From the NCBI RefSeq assembly GCF_004792685.1, contig NZ_SRXT01000006.1, forward strand, positions 310,001-374,000: DNA of 64,000 nucleotides, in the 5' to 3' direction. The notes beneath the pieces are model-generated. The model searched no databases, was not told where the DNA came from, and saw nothing but the letters and a program-made list of their open reading frames with translations. The position numbers were made by a program, and so were the translations under genes. Positions within the stretch are counted from its first letter, which is position 1, and each line of letters starts with the position of its first letter. Shown here in pieces: positions 1 to 7,714 of the stretch. This DNA comes from Sphingomonas gei (GTDB taxonomy: Bacteria > Pseudomonadota > Alphaproteobacteria > Sphingomonadales > Sphingomonadaceae).

Positions 1-654
1 GAACGGCTCGTCCTTGGGGCTGTAGATATAAGTGTTGGCCTTGAGCCCGGCGAGGAAGCCGATATGCGATGCCCGCTCGGCCATCGACCAATGCTTGCCG
101 TAAAAGCCCTCGATCGTGCCGCGGACCGGCATGGCGGGATAGTCGGCGATGGTTAGGGCGGGGACGCCCGGCCCGGTGACGATCTGCCGCAGCGTGTGCG
201 CGGCGTGATACAGGCCGTCGCCGTCCTTCCCGGCGAGGACGATCAGCGTGCCGCCGTCCACCGCGCGGGTGGCGAGCGCATAGCCTTCGTCCTGCCCCGG
301 CAGCGTCGCGCCGGCGCGGGCGAGCGCATTGCCGACCAACGGCGAATCGCCGGTGCCGAGCACCAGATAAGTGGCGTCCAGCCGGGCGGGCAGGTGGGCC
401 GCGGTGCGGATTCGCGCGACACCGGCATCGGCGAGGACGCGACGGACCAGCGCCTCGGTCTCGGCATCGGGCTTGCCTGCCTGGACCAGCACCACGGTAT
501 CGCCGAGCGTGAGTGGCTCGCCGGTGAGCTTCGCCGAAACCGGCGCCGGGAAGATGGCGGGCAGGGTCTGCGCGGCGGCCGAGGCGGCGAGCACAAGCGA
601 AAGCGAGGCGGCGGAAGCCAGAGGCAGGAGAGGACCGAACGAACGCACGCGCAT
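1..654 (-). CDS. GH84-family beta-N-acetylglucosaminidase, 5' part (gene runs off the left edge)
   Basis: 218 codons are present. The protein starts with a typical Sec signal peptide (about residues 1-28, ending ASAAAQ). A small alpha/beta domain of the kind that precedes the catalytic barrel in GH84 and GH20 enzymes follows. The last 40 residues begin the barrel, with the family signature RGTIEGFYGKHWS and then TYIYSPKDEPF. GH84 enzymes remove N-acetylglucosamine from glycans, so a periplasmic or secreted chitin- or glycoprotein-scavenging role is likely. The ATG at 652-654 is preceded by GGTGGAG, a good ribosome binding site. The C-terminal two thirds and any partner genes lie outside the window. 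Confidence 0.85.
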   Translation of the reverse strand, partial: MRVRSFGPLLPLASAASLSLVLAASAAAQTLPAIFPAPVSAKLTGEPLTLGDTVVLVQAGKPDAETEALVRRVLADAGVARIRTAAHLPARLDATYLVLGTGDSPLVGNALARAGATLPGQDEGYALATRAVDGGTLIVLAGKDGDGLYHAAHTLRQIVTGPGVPALTIADYPAMPVRGTIEGFYGKHWSMAERASHIGFLAGLKANTYIYSPKDEPF

Positions 655-672
655 ATCAACTCCACCGGTTCT

Positions 673-698
673 ACATAGGTAGTAGATAGGTCCTATGT
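673..698. promoter_or_regulatory. Inverted repeat upstream of the GH84 gene, possible operator
   Basis: ACATAGG (673-679) and CCTATGT (692-698) form a perfect 7-base inverted repeat with a 12-base spacer, beginning 19 bases before the GH84 start codon. Inside it the unit ACCTAT recurs 11 bases apart on the minus strand. This size and position suit a sugar-responsive GntR- or LacI-type repressor, but no regulator gene is present here, so the role is inferred. Confidence 0.4.
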
Positions 699-809
699 TT
701 TAGATATTCGCCTAGGGCAAGCCGTGATGCCGGTGCCGCTTGCCCTTGCGGACTCCTGCCGGACGCGGCCATAGGCGCCGTCCGATCCCCCTTCTCGACA
801 GGACACCAC

Positions 810-2087
810 GTGACCCCCACCGCCCTGGGACTCGATTTCGGTACGACCAACAGCGTGGTCGCGTTGGCTGGAGCGGGCGGCGCGCCCGAGATGATCGAGT
901 TCGCGGGCCCCGATACAGTCAGCGCGGTGTTCCGCTCGGCTTTGTGCTTCTGGGAAGATGCAGGCGTGCAGGTCGAGGCCGGGCCCTGGGCGATCGCCGA
1001 ATATCTCGAATATCCGGAAGGGAGCCGCTTCCTCCAGTCGTTCAAGTCGGTCGCGGCGAGCAGCGCGTTTGAACATGCGTCGGTGTTCGACAAGCGGCTG
1101 CGGTTCGAGGATCTCGGGCGGACCTTCCTCGGCAAATTGGTGGCGCATGCGGCCGGCAAGCTCGACAGCCGCCCCGAGCGGATCGTCGTCGGGCGGCCGA
1201 TCGAATATGCCGGCGGCCGGCCCGATCCGAAGCTGGCACGCGCGCGCTACGACGCGATGTTCGCCGGGTTCGGCGGCGAGATCCATTATGTCTACGAGCC
1301 GATCGGCGCGGCGTTCAGCTATGCCCGGCGGCTGAGCGATCCGGCGACGTTGCTGGTCGCCGATTTCGGCGGGGGCACCAGCGACTTCTCGGTGGTGCGC
1401 GTCGACGCGCCGGGCGCGGCGCGGCGCTGCACTGCGCTGGGGCATGCCGGGATCGCCATCGCCGGTGACCGCTTCGATTATCGGATCATCGATCAATTGG
1501 TGCTGCCGTTGCTCGGCAAGGGCGGCAGCTATCGCTCGTTCGACAAGATGCTCGAGATCCCCGGCGGCTATTTCGCCGATTTCGGCGATTGGTCGCGCCT
1601 CGCCCTGATGCGTAACCGGCGGACGCTCGAGGCGCTGCACAAGCTCCAGCGCGCGGCGGAGGACCCCGCTGCGATCGGGCGGATGATCGCGATCATCGAG
1701 AACGAACTCGGCTATCGGCTGTATGATGCGGTCGGCACCCTGAAGCGCGCGCTGTCGAGCGTCGCACAGGCCGAGTTCAGGTTCGAAGGCGGCGGCGTGA
1801 AGCTCGCTACCGAGGTGCGGCGGGAAGAATTCGAAACGTGGATCGCACCCGATCTCGCGCGGATCGAAGCGACGATCGATCGGGCGCTGGCCGCGTCGGG
1901 CGCAAGCGCGGCCGCGATCGATCGGGTGTTCCTGACCGGCGGCTCGTCGCTGATCCCCGCAGTGCGCGACATCTTCGTTCGGCGCTTCGGCGAAGACCGG
2001 ATCGGCAGCGGCGGCGAGCTCACTTCGATCGCCCACGGACTGGCGATGGTGGCGCAGGAAGAGGATGTGTCCGCCTGGGCGAGTTGA
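810..2087 (+). CDS. Hsp70-family ATPase, YegD-like, nucleotide-binding domain only
   Basis: 425 residues. The actin/Hsp70 ATPase signatures are all visible: phosphate-1 GLDFGTTNSVVAL near residue 7, phosphate-2 ADFGGGTSDFSVV near residue 186, and the adenosine motif FLTGGSSLIPAV near residue 373. The protein ends shortly after the ATPase domain, so it lacks the peptide-binding and lid domains of DnaK. That is the architecture of YegD-type proteins, whose clients are poorly known. GTG and TTG starts just upstream are possible, but the ATG at 810 places the first motif where it is usual. It is cytoplasmic. No DnaJ or GrpE partner is adjacent. Confidence 0.85.
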   Translation: MTPTALGLDFGTTNSVVALAGAGGAPEMIEFAGPDTVSAVFRSALCFWEDAGVQVEAGPWAIAEYLEYPEGSRFLQSFKSVAASSAFEHASVFDKRLRFEDLGRTFLGKLVAHAAGKLDSRPERIVVGRPIEYAGGRPDPKLARARYDAMFAGFGGEIHYVYEPIGAAFSYARRLSDPATLLVADFGGGTSDFSVVRVDAPGAARRCTALGHAGIAIAGDRFDYRIIDQLVLPLLGKGGSYRSFDKMLEIPGGYFADFGDWSRLALMRNRRTLEALHKLQRAAEDPAAIGRMIAIIENELGYRLYDAVGTLKRALSSVAQAEFRFEGGGVKLATEVRREEFETWIAPDLARIEATIDRALAASGASAAAIDRVFLTGGSSLIPAVRDIFVRRFGEDRIGSGGELTSIAHGLAMVAQEEDVSAWAS

Positions 2088-2211
2088 TCGGCGGGCCGGG
2101 GCGCGTGCGCGACTAATCGAAGCGACTAGCGCGCCTAGTCGGAATGCGGAGCGCGCGGGCCGGTCCACTGGCGTAACCTTGCCATGTTCACCAGATACAG
2201 GGGACCGCGAG

Positions 2212-3072
2212 ATGACGACGATCGCTGCGAACAGCACTGCTTCCTTCGGGGCATTCCAGGCGCTTGCCGCCGGATCGGCCTCGGCCAATTTCGTGCTCGC
2301 GGCGGGAATCGCGGGCAAATTGCTCAATCCTCTCGGTGCGGGGCCGTTCGCCTCGAGCTGCTTTCCCCGCGGCTGGAATGTCGACGCGCGCTGCGGCGGC
2401 GAGACCCAGGCAAGCTGGACGGTCAAGACCGGCAGCGAAGGCAAGGCGTCGATCGATCTCGGCGACGGCTACAGCCTGCAACTCAACGAGAATAACAGCG
2501 AAATGACCATCACCAATGCCGAGACCGGCGAGACCACCCGGATCTGGGGCGACCCGCATGTCGATGTGAACGGCCAGCACGCCTATGACTTCTGGGGAAC
2601 GACCACCTTCACGCTCGACAACGGCACCAAGGTCACGATCAACACCGAGCAGGGCAAGGGCAATCCCGACGTCTATTTCGCCAGCTCGGTGGCGATCACC
2701 AAGGGCAACCAGGCGATCGAAGTCACCGGGCTTAGCCAGCAGGAACTGGGCGACCTGTCGATCACGATGGGCAGCAACGGCCGCGCGCTCGACCGGGCGA
2801 ATGCCGACGGCTTCGTGCTCCACGAGAATGACAGCGGCGCGGGCTGGCGCTCGGCCTATACCGGCGCGGTGGCGACGCAGGCGGACCTGAACGCGACGCG
2901 GCCGGGACAGATCTTCGGGCCGGGTTCGTCGGAGGGCGAGACACTTGTCGGGCTGAGCTTCCTGCTGGGGGCGTTCCTCGGCGGCGCGGCGCTGTTCGGT
3001 AGCCTCGGGGTAGAGGCGCGGGGGGATAGCGGGCGTGGGCAGGCACTGCCGCGGTTCCCGGTGCCGTTCTAG
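2212..3072 (+). CDS. DUF1521-domain protein with predicted calcium-triggered self-cleavage motif
   Basis: 286 residues from the ATG at 2212; reading frame extends upstream but without a convincing start. Central residues about 90-220 match DUF1521, including RIWGDPHVDVNG with Asp114-Pro115 at its heart. In the NopE1/NopE2 effectors of Bradyrhizobium and a Vibrio homologue this domain is a metal-ion-inducible autocatalytic cleavage unit that cuts between Asp and Pro of GDPHVD. The N-terminus (about residues 1-60) is Ala/Gly-rich. A hydrophobic stretch (LVGLSFLLGAFLGGAALFG) near the C-terminus could be a membrane segment. No type III secretion genes are in view, so how or whether it is secreted is unknown. 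Cleavage here is inferred from the motif alone. Confidence 0.75.
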   Translation: MTTIAANSTASFGAFQALAAGSASANFVLAAGIAGKLLNPLGAGPFASSCFPRGWNVDARCGGETQASWTVKTGSEGKASIDLGDGYSLQLNENNSEMTITNAETGETTRIWGDPHVDVNGQHAYDFWGTTTFTLDNGTKVTINTEQGKGNPDVYFASSVAITKGNQAIEVTGLSQQELGDLSITMGSNGRALDRANADGFVLHENDSGAGWRSAYTGAVATQADLNATRPGQIFGPGSSEGETLVGLSFLLGAFLGGAALFGSLGVEARGDSGRGQALPRFPVPF

Positions 3073-3098
3073 GATCTGTTCCATTTTGGCTGATTCTT

Positions 3099-3175
3099 GT
3101 TCCCCTGCGGAAGCAGGGGTCCGGGGTCGCAAGCGGGGCGCTCTGGCTCCCGGGCCCCTGCTTTCGCAGGGGAAC
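3099..3175. repeat. Intergenic inverted repeat between convergent genes (CCCCTGC...GCAGGGG family)
   Basis: About 21-base arms (3099-3119 and 3155-3175) are near-perfect inverted copies, and the left arm itself folds (CCCCTGC/GCAGGGG). It sits between the convergent DUF1521 and cysH genes and could act as a bidirectional terminator. Related elements occur at 6455, 17551 and 19715. Confidence 0.7.
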
Positions 3176-3220
3176 CGACCTGCTTCAACTTGAGTGGAAT
3201 CGACTCTAACCTGACCGGAG

Positions 3221-4000
3221 CTAGAACGACGGCTGGTTGGGGTCGCCATCTGGGATCGGGGTATGGATACCGCACTCGGTCTTGTCCCAGCCGCGCCAGC
3301 GGCCGGCGCGCGGGTCTTCGCCGGGCTTGACGATGCTGGTGCACGGCGCGCAGCCGATCGAGGGATAGCCCTGCGCGACCAGCGGGTGCACCGGCAGATC
3401 GTGCGCGACGAAATAGGCGTCGAGGTCGGCCTTGGTCCAGTCGGCGAGCGGGTTGACCTTGAGGCGGCCCGACACGTCCGACGTGTCGATTTCGAAGCGC
3501 GGAAGGGCGTTTCGGGTGCTCGCCTGAAACGCCTTGCGGCCGGTGATCGTGGCGTCGAAGCCGGCCAGCGCCTTGGCCAGCGGCACCACCTTGCGGATCT
3601 CGCAGCAGCCATCGGGATCGAACGACCAGCGCAGCTGGCTGGCGTCACGCGCGGCCAGCACTTCCGGATCGGGCTGGAGGTTGCGGAAATCCTTCAGGCC
3701 GAGCCGCGCGACGAGCGCATCGCGATAGGCGAGCGTCTCGGGGAAGTGGCGGCCGGTATCGAGGAACAGCACCGGCACCGACGAGTCGATCGACGCAACG
3801 AGATGGAGCAAGGCCGCGGATTCGGCGCCGAACGACGATACGATCGCGACCTCGCCGAGCAAATGCTCGCCGAGCATGTTGCGCAGCATCTCGTCGGTCG
3901 AGCTGCCGCGAAACAGGTTGTTGAGCCGGATCGCGTCCTGCTCGGTAAAGCGCGGGGACACGTCAAGACGGTCGACGATCCGCGCCGCGAGATTAGCCAT
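3221..4000 (-). CDS. cysH: Adenylylsulfate/phosphoadenylylsulfate reductase
   Basis: 259 residues. Reduces activated sulfate (APS or PAPS) to sulfite in cysteine biosynthesis. The SSFGAES loop (about residue 55) binds the nucleotide, and ECGIH (Cys243) carries the catalytic cysteine. The extra pairs CC (132-133) and CAPC (217, 220) are the four ligands of the [4Fe-4S] cluster that marks the APS-using bacterial and plant-type enzymes, so APS is the likely substrate. Start chosen at ATG 4000, which overlaps the DUF934 stop by 8 bases, implying translational coupling. Last gene of the operon. Confidence 0.92.
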   Translation of the reverse strand: MANLAARIVDRLDVSPRFTEQDAIRLNNLFRGSSTDEMLRNMLGEHLLGEVAIVSSFGAESAALLHLVASIDSSVPVLFLDTGRHFPETLAYRDALVARLGLKDFRNLQPDPEVLAARDASQLRWSFDPDGCCEIRKVVPLAKALAGFDATITGRKAFQASTRNALPRFEIDTSDVSGRLKVNPLADWTKADLDAYFVAHDLPVHPLVAQGYPSIGCAPCTSIVKPGEDPRAGRWRGWDKTECGIHTPIPDGDPNQPSF

Positions 4001-4421
4001 GCCGGAGTTTCCAGACCGGCACGTGCGCGTCGGCGGCTGGCTGATAGACATCCGCATAGCGCGCCAGGCTGGCTTCGAGCACCGCAGCGTCGACCGGCGC
4101 CTCAGGCGCGAAACTGTCGAACCCGCAGCGACGCATCAGCGGGATCTGGTCGACCAGCACGTCGCCTTGTGCGCGCAATTCGCCCGTATAGCCCGCCTCG
4201 CGGAGGATTCGCCCGGTCGAATAGCCGCGGCCGTCGCGATATTTGGGGAAGCTCACCTCGACCAGCGCGAGACGCTCGAGATGCGGGAGCAGGACGCGCG
4301 CATCATCGCCCGATTCGATGCGAACCGCCGTGGCGTTGGACTGGCCGAGAAACGAATCGAGCGTGACTGCGGGCTCCTCGTGGAGCGCATCGTCGCGAAA
4401 GCGGAGAAGGGTGTCGGTCAT
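3993..4421 (-). CDS. DUF934 family protein of the sulfate-reduction operon
   Basis: 142 residues. It contains the conserved FPKYRDGRGYS segment and a following LRAQGDVLVDQIPLMRRCGFDSF segment (described by positions about 62-105) typical of DUF934 proteins, which nearly always lie between sulfite reductase and cysH in alphaproteobacteria. The family's function is not established; an accessory or electron-transfer-linked role in sulfite reduction is commonly assumed. The ATG at 4421 overlaps the upstream RidA-like stop by four bases (ATGA). Confidence 0.85.
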   Translation of the reverse strand: MTDTLLRFRDDALHEEPAVTLDSFLGQSNATAVRIESGDDARVLLPHLERLALVEVSFPKYRDGRGYSTGRILREAGYTGELRAQGDVLVDQIPLMRRCGFDSFAPEAPVDAAVLEASLARYADVYQPAADAHVPVWKLRHG

Positions 4422-4822
4422 GCCTGGGCATCCTCCGGAAGGCGCGCGATCACCTTGATCTCGAATCGGAAGCCGGCGAGCCAGTTCACGCCGATGCCGG
4501 TCAGCGCCGGGTACGGTGCCTCTCCCCAAAACTCGGGCATCACCTTGAGCAAAGTCTCGAAATCGCCTTCGGGATCGACCAGGTACAAGGTCGTGTCGAT
4601 CACGTCATCGAAGGTGCAACCGGCAGCATCGAGAACGCCCAGCAGATTTTCGAAGGCGAGGCGGATCTGCGCCTCGGTATCGGGCTCGGGCGATCCGTCC
4701 GCGCGCGCGCCGACCTGGCCCGAGACGAACAGCAGGCCGTTGGCGCGGATCGCCGGCGAATAGCGATGCTCGGCGTAGAGGGCATGGGGGTTCGCGGGGG
4801 AAACCGCGTCGCGCTCAGCCAT
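4418..4822 (-). CDS. RidA/YjgF-family protein inserted in the sulfate-reduction operon
   Basis: 134 residues. It shows the RidA fold signatures: LLFVSGQVG near residue 31, a central DAAGCTFDDVIDTTLYL helix-strand pair, and a C-terminal strand with FEIKVIARLP. Classical RidA hydrolyses reactive enamine/imine intermediates made by PLP enzymes. The usual catalytic arginine of RidA (IARLP context) is present as Arg in the last strand, but the subfamily is uncertain. The start overlaps the cysI stop by 8 bases and the stop overlaps the next start by 4, so it is translationally locked into the operon. Its presence between cysI and DUF934 is unusual. Confidence 0.85.
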   Translation of the reverse strand: MAERDAVSPANPHALYAEHRYSPAIRANGLLFVSGQVGARADGSPEPDTEAQIRLAFENLLGVLDAAGCTFDDVIDTTLYLVDPEGDFETLLKVMPEFWGEAPYPALTGIGVNWLAGFRFEIKVIARLPEDAQA

Positions 4823-6446
4823 AGAGCGCCTCCTTGAACGGCTCCATGCCGATCCGGCGATAGGTGTCGAGGAAGCGCTCGCCCTCGGTGCGCTCGCGAA
4901 GATACACGTTGGTCGCGGTCTCGACCGCGTCGACGATGCCGTCCTCGGAGAAGCCGGGGCCGGTGATCTTGGCGAGGCTGACGTCCTCCGCGCCCGAACC
5001 GCCGAGCAGCAACTGGTAGTTCTCGGTGCCTTTACGATCGACGCCGAGGATGCCGATGTGACCGGCATGATGGTGGCCGCAGGCGTTGATGCAGCCGCTG
5101 ATCTTGAGCTTCAATTCGCCCAGCTCGCGCTGGCGGCCGAGATCGGCGAAGCGGGCGTGGATCTTCTGCGCGACCGGAATCGAGCGGGCATTGGCGAGGC
5201 TGCAATAATCGAGACCGGGGCAGGCGATGATGTCGCTGATCAGGTCGAGATTGGCCTCGGCCAGGCCGGCTTCGCGCAGCTGGGTCCACAGGCCGTGGAG
5301 ATCGGCCTTGCGGACATGCGGCAGGACGATGTTCTGCGCATGGGTGACTCGAAGCTCGTCGAAGCTGTGCTTCTCGGCGAGATCGGCCATCAGGTCGATC
5401 TGGTCGGCCGAGGCATCGCCAGGGATGCCGCCGGCGGGCTTGAGGCTGATCGTGACGACGGCATAGCCCGGTGCCTTGTGTGCCGAGACGTTCTGATCGA
5501 GCCAGACCGCGAAATCGGGGTCGCTGCGGTCGATCGCGTCGGCGAGACCGGACTCCCACGCGGGCGGCGCAAAGAACGCGGCGATGCGGTCGAACTCGGC
5601 CTTGGGCGGATCGATGCCGAGCGCCTTAACCGCGACGAACTCGTCCTCGACCTGGCGGCGATATTCGTCGGCGCCGATCTCGTGGATAAGGATCTTGATC
5701 CGCGCCTTGTAGATATTGTCGCGGCGGCCGTAGCGGTTGTAGACGCGCAGGCACGCCTCGAGATAGCTGAGCAGGTCTTCGAGGCGCACGAAATCCTTGA
5801 TCTCGGGGGCGACCATCGGGGTGCGGCCCATACCGCCGCCGACGAAGATCCTGGCGCCGTGGACGCCGTCTTTCTCGACGATCTGGATGCCGATATCGTG
5901 GAGCCGCATCGCCGCGCGGTCCTCGTCGGCGGCGATCACCGCGATCTTGAACTTGCGCGGCAGATAGGTGAATTCGGGGTGGAAGGTGCTCCACTGGCGG
6001 AGCAATTCGGCCCAGGGGCGCGGATCGACGAGCTCGTCGGCGGCGGCACCGGCGAACTGGTCGCTGCTGATGTTGCGGATGCAGTTTCCGCTGGTCTGGA
6101 TCGCGTGCATCTCGACCGTGGCGAGGTCGGCCAGGATATCGGGCGCCTCGTCGAGCTTGATCCAGTTATACTGGATGTTCTGCCGCGTAGTGAAATGGCC
6201 ATAGCCGCGGTCGTACTTGCGCGCGATCGTCGCCAGCATCCGCATCTGGCGGCTGTCGAGCGTGCCATAGGGCACCGCGACGCGCAGCATATAGGCGTGG
6301 AGTTGGAGGTAGAGACCGTTCATCAGCCGCAACGGCTTGAACTGGTCCTCGGTGATCTGGCCGGCGAGGCGGCGGTTCACCTGGTCGCGGAATTCCTCGA
6401 CGCGGCTCGTGACGATCGAGTGATCATATTGGTCGTATTTGTACAT
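4815..6446 (-). CDS. cysI: Nitrite/sulfite reductase hemoprotein (siroheme, [4Fe-4S])
   Basis: 543 residues, normal for ferredoxin-type or CysI-type sulfite reductase. The cluster/siroheme ligands Cys409, Cys415, Cys452 and Cys456 lie in ACPGLDYC and GCINACGHHH. The duplicated ferrodoxin-like plus siroheme half domains are recognisable (YGHFTTRQNIQ near residue 80). It carries out six-electron reduction of sulfite to sulfide. No cysJ flavoprotein is nearby, so the electron donor is probably ferredoxin or an unlinked reductase. Neighbouring cobA supplies the siroheme precursor. A repeat element separates it from the upstream DUF2849 gene. Confidence 0.92.
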   Translation of the reverse strand: MYKYDQYDHSIVTSRVEEFRDQVNRRLAGQITEDQFKPLRLMNGLYLQLHAYMLRVAVPYGTLDSRQMRMLATIARKYDRGYGHFTTRQNIQYNWIKLDEAPDILADLATVEMHAIQTSGNCIRNISSDQFAGAAADELVDPRPWAELLRQWSTFHPEFTYLPRKFKIAVIAADEDRAAMRLHDIGIQIVEKDGVHGARIFVGGGMGRTPMVAPEIKDFVRLEDLLSYLEACLRVYNRYGRRDNIYKARIKILIHEIGADEYRRQVEDEFVAVKALGIDPPKAEFDRIAAFFAPPAWESGLADAIDRSDPDFAVWLDQNVSAHKAPGYAVVTISLKPAGGIPGDASADQIDLMADLAEKHSFDELRVTHAQNIVLPHVRKADLHGLWTQLREAGLAEANLDLISDIIACPGLDYCSLANARSIPVAQKIHARFADLGRQRELGELKLKISGCINACGHHHAGHIGILGVDRKGTENYQLLLGGSGAEDVSLAKITGPGFSEDGIVDAVETATNVYLRERTEGERFLDTYRRIGMEPFKEALYG

Positions 6447-6454
6447 GTTTCTAC

Positions 6455-6540
6455 TCCGTCATCCCGGCGAAAGCCGGGATCCAGAGCCCCGAGCGACGTC
6501 CTGTGTGACTCTGGGCCCCGGCCTTCGCCGGGGTGACGAC
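6455..6540. repeat. Intergenic inverted repeat inside the cys operon
   Basis: The arms CGTCATCCCGGCGAAAGCC... and its near-complement ending ...GCCGGGGTGACG flank a short centre; each arm also folds on itself. Same family as the elements at 17551 and 19715. It lies between DUF2849 and cysI on the transcribed strand, so it could attenuate or process the transcript, giving uneven expression within the operon. Confidence 0.75.
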
Positions 6541-6548
6541 GCGAATGT

Positions 6549-6845
6549 TCATATCACCCAGCTCCCCGCGTTGGGATCGGCGGGCTTCAACGTGAGATCG
6601 GCGCGGACGGTGGGGCCGAGCGCGCGGATACGGTCCTTGATGTGTGCCGGGCGCGGGCCATCGGGGGTCTCGGTGGCGTCGATCACATAGGGCGCGTTGA
6701 CTCGTCGGGCGCCTTCCTCGGCATGCGCGATCGCCTCGCCCTGATCGCCGACATCGACGGCCGCCTCGATATGGCGCGACCAGCCTTGGCCGGTCCACCA
6801 GGTGACGTCGCCGGTGGCGAGATCGTTGCCGGTCAGGATCTTCAT
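6549..6845 (-). CDS. DUF2849 domain protein of the sulfate-reduction operon
   Basis: 98 residues. It begins MKILTGNDLATGDVTWW and contains the NAPYVIDATE...GPRPAHIKDRIRALGPTVR region typical of DUF2849 (residues about 47-80). This small family sits between cobA and the sulfite reductase gene in many alphaproteobacteria, and its biochemical role is unknown. The start overlaps the cobA stop by four bases (ATGA). Confidence 0.85.
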   Translation of the reverse strand: MKILTGNDLATGDVTWWTGQGWSRHIEAAVDVGDQGEAIAHAEEGARRVNAPYVIDATETPDGPRPAHIKDRIRALGPTVRADLTLKPADPNAGSWVI

Positions 6846-7627
6846 TGCGCCGCCTCCGCCATCCGCGCCCATTGGACGAGCTTGTCGTCGGCATCGGACA
6901 GGCGGACGACTTCGCCGACGACGATGATCGCCGGGCTCATGACCTTCTCGCGCTCGACCATCTCACCGAGATCGGCGAGCAAAGTACGGATCGCGCGATG
7001 CCCTTCCAGCGTGGCGCGTTCGAGCACCGCGACCGGCATGTCGGGGGCGACGCCGTCGGCCATCAATTTGTCGGCGATCGCCGGGCAATTGGCGACGCCC
7101 ATATAGATGACCAAAGTACGGCCCTTGCCGGCGAGCCCCGACCAGTCCTGGTCCGACAGGCCCTTGCACTGGCCGGCGACGAAGCTGACTGCGCTCGACC
7201 AGTCGCGATGGGTGAGCGGCAGCATCGCCTCGGCGGCGGCGCCCAACGCTGCGGAGACGCCGGGGATCACTTCGACGGGCAGGCCGGCGGCGCGCACCGC
7301 TTCGACTTCCTCGCCGCCGCGGCCGAAGATGAACGGATCGCCGCCCTTGAGCCGCACGACGATCGCGCCGGTCTTCACATGCGCGACGATCAGCGCGTTG
7401 ATCGCTTCCTGCGGCAGCGTGTGGCGGGCGCGCTGCTTGGCGACCGATATGCGGTGCGCCTGCGGGGCAAGATTCAGCACGCGGCCGTCGACGAGGCCGT
7501 CATGGACGACAACGTCGGCCTGCTTGAGCGCCTCGACGGCGCGGACGGTGAGCAGGCCCGGATCGCCGGGGCCGGCGCCGACGAGAATCACGCGCCCGCG
7601 TGCGGAGGGATCGAGCAGGGAGACCAT
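6842..7627 (-). CDS. cobA: Uroporphyrinogen-III C-methyltransferase (siroheme synthesis)
   Basis: 261 residues from the ATG at 7627, which has CGGAG just upstream; an upstream in-frame start at 7663 is possible. Motifs of the SUMT family: VGAGPGDPGLLT (SAM loop, near residue 15), VRLKGGDPFIFGRGGEE (near 90) and PGVSAALGAAAE (near 118). It converts uroporphyrinogen III to precorrin-2, the siroheme precursor. There is no fused CysG dehydrogenase/chelatase domain, so a separate enzyme must finish siroheme. First gene of the cys operon here, supplying the cofactor for cysI. Confidence 0.9.
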   Translation of the reverse strand: MVSLLDPSARGRVILVGAGPGDPGLLTVRAVEALKQADVVVHDGLVDGRVLNLAPQAHRISVAKQRARHTLPQEAINALIVAHVKTGAIVVRLKGGDPFIFGRGGEEVEAVRAAGLPVEVIPGVSAALGAAAEAMLPLTHRDWSSAVSFVAGQCKGLSDQDWSGLAGKGRTLVIYMGVANCPAIADKLMADGVAPDMPVAVLERATLEGHRAIRTLLADLGEMVEREKVMSPAIIVVGEVVRLSDADDKLVQWARMAEAAQ

Positions 7628-7714
7628 GCTCCGGGAGATGGTCTTTCGACGCGCGAGGGGCAACGGAGGCTTGTTTGGGGGGACGGAAGGTGAAGTTTGT
7701 TCGGCCTTTCGCCG

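Noticed and set aside
693..2444. A 583-codon open frame on the minus strand over the Hsp70-like gene
   Set aside because: The plus strand has all Hsp70 motifs. The minus translation is rich in Arg, Ala and Pro without recognisable domains, typical of a shadow frame.
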